Source of the DNA: Caldifarciminota bacterium
GTDB lineage: Bacteria; Hydrothermota; Hydrothermia; B15-G9; DRBW01
DNA: 7,872 nt
Assembly (NCBI GenBank): GCA_011042705.1
Contig: DRBW01000064.1
Span: 1 to 7,872 of the forward strand
Reading direction: 5' to 3'
The first letter of the stretch is position 1; every line of letters begins with the position of its first letter. A program made the position numbers and the translations under genes. Positions 5,118 to 7,872 of this stretch are shown one piece after another. The notes under the pieces are model-generated. The model ran no database searches. It was given only the letters and a program-made list of their open reading frames with translations, and had not been told where the DNA came from.

Positions 5118-6225
5118 ATGAAGGGCTCGGAAAAGCTGGCTGACCTCGAAAAGAGATTCGAAGAGCTAAGGGGGTTTCTTTGACGCCGACGGCGTCCAGA
5201 GAGAGATTTCGGAAATCGAGGGGAAAATACAGGATCCGAATCTCTGGGCGGAAAGGAAGAAAGCCCAGGAGTTGATGAGCCGTCTCTCTCAGCTCAAGAA
5301 GCGTCTCGCCGATATCGAAAGGCTCGAGAAGCAACTGCAATACCTGAAGGAGCTATCGGAATTCGAGGACGACGAGGAATTTCAGCAGGAATTCGAGAGG
5401 GAACTGAAGAAATTCGAAAACGACCTGGAGGATCTGGAGCTAAAGGCCTCCTTCACTCAGCCCGAGGATGAGAAAAACGCTATCCTCTCCATCCATCCCG
5501 GCGCGGGCGGCACCGAATCCCAGGACTGGGCCGAGATGCTCCTCAGGATGTACCTCCGATGGCTCGACAAAAAGGGATTCAAGTATAAGATACTGGACCT
5601 TCAGCCCGGGGAAGAGGCCGGGATCAAGGACGTGACCGTTCTGGTGGAAGGCCCCTATGCTTACGGCTATTTAAAGGCAGAGAGAGGTGTTCACAGGCTC
5701 GTCCGCATCTCACCCTTCGATGCCAATCAGAGAAGGCATACCTCTTTCGCCTCGGTGTTCGTCTATCCCGAGGCGGAGGACCTGGACGTGGAGATAAAGG
5801 AAGACGATCTGAAGATCGACACCTTCAGGTCGTCGGGACCCGGGGGCCAGCACATGCAGAAAAACGAAACGGCTGTCAGGATCACTCACATTCCCACGGG
5901 GATCGTGGTTACCTGTCAGTCCGAACGCTCCCAGTATCAGAACAGGATGACCGCCCTGAGGATACTGAGGGCGCGGCTTTTCGAGTATTACAGGGAAAAG
6001 GAGAGGGAAAAGCTAAAGGACATCGAGAAGGAAAAGGGAGAGATAGCCTGGGGACATCAGATAAGGTCTTACATCCTGCACCCCTATAGAATGGTCAAGG
6101 ACCACCGGACGGGTTACGAAACCTCCAACACCGAGCAGGTGCTGGACGGAGACCTGGATGAATTCATAAGGAAATACCTCCTCATGCAGATCCGCAAGGG
6201 ATCAAAAACCAGCGGCAAAAATTGA
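5118..6225 (+). CDS. prfB: Peptide chain release factor 2, made by programmed +1 frameshift
   Basis: RF2 recognises UGA and UAA and triggers peptide release on the ribosome. The gene is in two frames: 21 codons from ATG 5118 (MKGSEKLADLEKRFEELRGFL) end at an in-frame TGA (5181-5183); a +1 slip that skips the T at 5181 resumes at GAC 5182 and runs to TGA at 6223-6225. The joined product is 368 residues, the normal RF2 length. The stop-codon-reading SPF motif is at 198-200 within RISPFDANQRRHTSF. The catalytic G-G-Q is at 242-244 in RSSGPGGQHMQKNETAVR; the residues after GGQ (HMQKNE) differ somewhat from the common HVN. The N-terminal part is a charged coiled-coil region. No Shine-Dalgarno precedes the ATG. 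First gene of a unit with ftsX, which it overlaps by 4 nt. Confidence 0.96.
5169..5184 (+). promoter_or_regulatory. prfB +1 programmed frameshift site
   Basis: AGGGGGTTTCTTTGAC is present: an internal Shine-Dalgarno-like AGGGGG, 3 nt spacer, slippery CTT, then TGA followed by C, a poor termination context. It differs from the E. coli site by one base (T for A in the spacer). Low RF2 leaves the TGA unread and favours slipping of the CTT-bound tRNA onto TTT, so RF2 controls its own synthesis. The spacing and C context are intact, so the site is likely functional. Confidence 0.93.
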
Positions 6226-6989
6226 GAAACTTCCCCCTGTCTCTGAAAAAAACCATTTTCTTCTATTCTCTGCTGGGTGTAGTAGCCCTGGAAGGCCTCA
6301 TGCTCATGACATCAGCATCTCAGAGCGTCATCCACAGGATGAAATCCCGCACCGAAGTCAACGTATATCTGGCCGACGGCATAGATAGCACCATGGTGCA
6401 GTTCCTTCTCTCCTTTGTGAAGAAGCTCGCCGGGGTAAAGAGCTCCCTGTATATCGACAGCGAGAAGGCTGAGGAGATATTTCGAAAGGAATACCCCGAT
6501 TACGCAGAGCTCCTTGAGCTCTATCCCCGGAGCCCTCTGCCCAGCGAAATACGAATAAAACCACGTCGGGAGTGGTCCTCCATCGACCTTCTTCAGGATC
6601 TCGTCTCCAAGCTGAAAAAGCTCCCCGGCGTGGAGGAAGTGTACTACGCCGGCGCATGGACTGCACGCTTCGAAAAGCTCAGCCTCAACTTCATGAGGAT
6701 CATGTATTTCTTAACAGCCCTCGCCCTGTTCTTCATAATCTCCTTTCCCTTTCTGCTTTTCGGGGAACTTAAATGTGACAACGACCTGATGCTCCCTCCG
6801 CCTGTGGAGATCCTCTCCCATTCACTTATCGGAGGATATCTCGCTTCCTTTTTCCTCCTGGTTGTTCTAAGAGCCGTCGAACAGGCTTTCAGGCTCGAGG
6901 TCCCCTGGTCAGCACCTATCCTGCTGGGAACGCCGGTCCTGGTCTCTCTTTTGCACCTTCTATCCCTTAAGGCATCGGAAGAATGTTGA
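6222..6989 (+). CDS. ftsX: FtsX-like cell-division membrane protein with altered cytoplasmic loop
   Basis: A 255-residue polytopic membrane protein, shorter than most FtsX (about 280-300). TM1 is near residues 10-30. An extracytoplasmic domain (31-157) carries the family pattern: EVNVYLADG, a central EKAEEIFRKEYP, SPLPSEIRIKP (104-114, matching the N-P-L-P block) and LPGVEEVYY (134-142). TM2 is near 158-180, TM3 about 200-217, TM4 about 231-249. In other bacteria FtsX pairs with the ATPase FtsE and relays a signal to EnvC-type proteins outside the membrane. Here no ftsE lies upstream, and the TM2-TM3 loop lacks the usual R-R-x-E-I-x-x-M-R-x-x-G-A pattern. The start is TTG at 6222, overlapping the prfB stop as TTGA; no in-frame start precedes it and a later one would lose TM1. 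No strong Shine-Dalgarno is present, suggesting translational coupling. Confidence 0.85.
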   Translation: MRNFPLSLKKTIFFYSLLGVVALEGLMLMTSASQSVIHRMKSRTEVNVYLADGIDSTMVQFLLSFVKKLAGVKSSLYIDSEKAEEIFRKEYPDYAELLELYPRSPLPSEIRIKPRREWSSIDLLQDLVSKLKKLPGVEEVYYAGAWTARFEKLSLNFMRIMYFLTALALFFIISFPFLLFGELKCDNDLMLPPPVEILSHSLIGGYLASFFLLVVLRAVEQAFRLEVPWSAPILLGTPVLVSLLHLLSLKASEEC

Positions 6990-7872
6990 ACTGGGTCCTC
7001 GTTTTTCTGCTCCTCTCCGGGGGAGTCAAAAATTACAGGGAGAAGCTGAAAAAGCTCGAGGCCGAGCTTCAAAGCACCCGCTCTCGTTTGAAAAAGCTGA
7101 AGGCAAGGGAAGCCGTCCTGAAGGAAGAGATATTGCGTTCGATGATCGAGATACTGCAGAGCAGGGAAAGAGAGCTGAAAGAAGAATTGAGGGAGCTGGA
7201 TCGGGGCATTTCGACGGCGGAAAACATTCTGGACACATCCCTTCTAAAGATGCGCGGCGGGCTGGTAGCCCTCTACAGGACGAGAAAACCCTCTTTTCTC
7301 GAGGCTCTTGTGAATACCGGGTCGCTGTATAAGGCCTTTGACAAGGTGAGAGCCTCTCGCCTGTTGCTCGAGAGGGAGAAGCGGTATTACGAGAAGATCC
7401 TCAAGGCGAAAAGAAATCTGACACGGTTCAAAGAGGAGAGGGCGAAGGACCTGGCCGAGCTCGCGGCCATAAAAGACGAGATACTCAGGAAGAAGCGAAG
7501 GCTCGAGACAACAGAGAAGAAGAAGAGAAAGAAACTGCGCTCCATCAAAGCGGAAAAAAGAGCCAAGGAAAAATATATAAGGAAGCTGGAAGCCTCGATC
7601 CGCGACCTGGAAAAACTTATCAAAAAACTCGAAAAAAAGAGAAGGAAACCCGCAAAAATCTACACCCTAAAAGGCAAAAAACTGCTTAAACCGGTGGAGG
7701 GAAGGATAATTTCTCACTTTGGAACTCTATGGCACCCCAGGTACAAAACGAAAACGAGAAACAACGGCATTGACATAAGGGCCAAACCCGGAGATTTCGT
7801 CCTCGCAGTGGAATCGGGCCAGGTTGCATATTCGGGCGACTTTCTCGGCTACGGGAATATGGTCATCATAGA
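6983..7872 (+). CDS. envC: EnvC-like murein hydrolase activator (coiled coil plus M23/LytM domain), truncated by window end
   Basis: The first 296 codons are present and the gene runs off the window. A short hydrophobic N-terminus (MLNWVLVFLLLSGG) acts as a signal or anchor. A very basic coiled coil spans about 18-222, interrupted by RTRKPSFLEALVNTGSLYKA (99-118), the helical segment seen in EnvC-family proteins. The LytM/M23 domain starts near 236 with PVEGRIISHFG and includes RNNGIDIRAKPGDFV (259-273) and SGDFLGYGNMVII (284-296). In active M23 peptidases the motif is H-x-G-x-D; here it is N260-N-G-I-D264, so the metal-binding His is replaced, as in EnvC-type activators that have no peptidase activity of their own. 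It probably binds the FtsX extracytoplasmic domain and activates amidases. The ATG at 6983 overlaps ftsX by 7 nt; a TTG at 6986 is an alternative start. Confidence 0.88.
   Translation, partial: MLNWVLVFLLLSGGVKNYREKLKKLEAELQSTRSRLKKLKAREAVLKEEILRSMIEILQSRERELKEELRELDRGISTAENILDTSLLKMRGGLVALYRTRKPSFLEALVNTGSLYKAFDKVRASRLLLEREKRYYEKILKAKRNLTRFKEERAKDLAELAAIKDEILRKKRRLETTEKKKRKKLRSIKAEKRAKEKYIRKLEASIRDLEKLIKKLEKKRRKPAKIYTLKGKKLLKPVEGRIISHFGTLWHPRYKTKTRNNGIDIRAKPGDFVLAVESGQVAYSGDFLGYGNMVII

Noticed and set aside
5272..6225. prfB as a 317-residue protein starting at TTG 5272
   Set aside because: The frame is open upstream to the frameshift site at 5182 and the joined product has full RF2 length.

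Overview
The window looks like a piece of chromosome from an uncultivated diderm (Gram-negative-type) bacterium. The evidence is a lipopolysaccharide-type glycosyltransferase start, an EnvC-like periplasmic protein, and a secreted protein with dockerin-type calcium repeats of the kind common in FCB and other candidate phyla. Heavy use of AGG for arginine and ATA for isoleucine, and very tight gene packing, would suit a thermophile or streamlined lineage. No single gene fixes the phylum, so taxonomy stays open.

Layout: (1) 1-104, minus, the first codons of a family 9 glycosyltransferase, cut by the window edge. (2) 233-1789, plus, a secreted protein with an EF-hand loop, beta-sandwich-like segments and two C-terminal dockerin-type repeats. 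(3) 1793-2647, minus, an OGG1-type 8-oxoguanine DNA glycosylase, ending 3 bp from gene 2. (4) 2732-3964, plus, the cysteine desulfurase sufS, divergent from gene 3. (5) 4461-5018 rsmD and 3974-4501 coaD, minus, an overlapping pair that converges on sufS with a 9 bp gap. (6) 5118-6225 prfB, 6222-6989 ftsX and 6983-7872 an envC-like gene (cut by the window end), plus, three overlapping genes divergent from rsmD. There are no tRNA or rRNA genes, CRISPR arrays, insertion sequences or clear intrinsic terminators, and no gene-free stretch longer than about 120 bp.

How the genes work together: prfB makes release factor 2 and keeps the classical self-regulating +1 frameshift at an in-frame TGA. ftsX and the envC-like gene encode membrane and periplasmic partners of the divisome machinery that switches on cell-wall amidases. 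The ATPase gene ftsE, usually directly upstream of ftsX, is absent, and the FtsX loop that would contact FtsE looks eroded. coaD (coenzyme A synthesis), rsmD (16S rRNA methylation), sufS (sulfur mobilisation for Fe-S clusters) and ogg (oxidised-guanine repair) are housekeeping functions.

The most notable signals are the ftsE-less ftsX and envC pair with its altered coupling loop, and apparently near-leaderless starts (a -10 box 6-10 nt before the start codon, no Shine-Dalgarno) at prfB, sufS, ogg and perhaps the glycosyltransferase. These sit beside genes with strong Shine-Dalgarno sites (the dockerin gene, rsmD, coaD).
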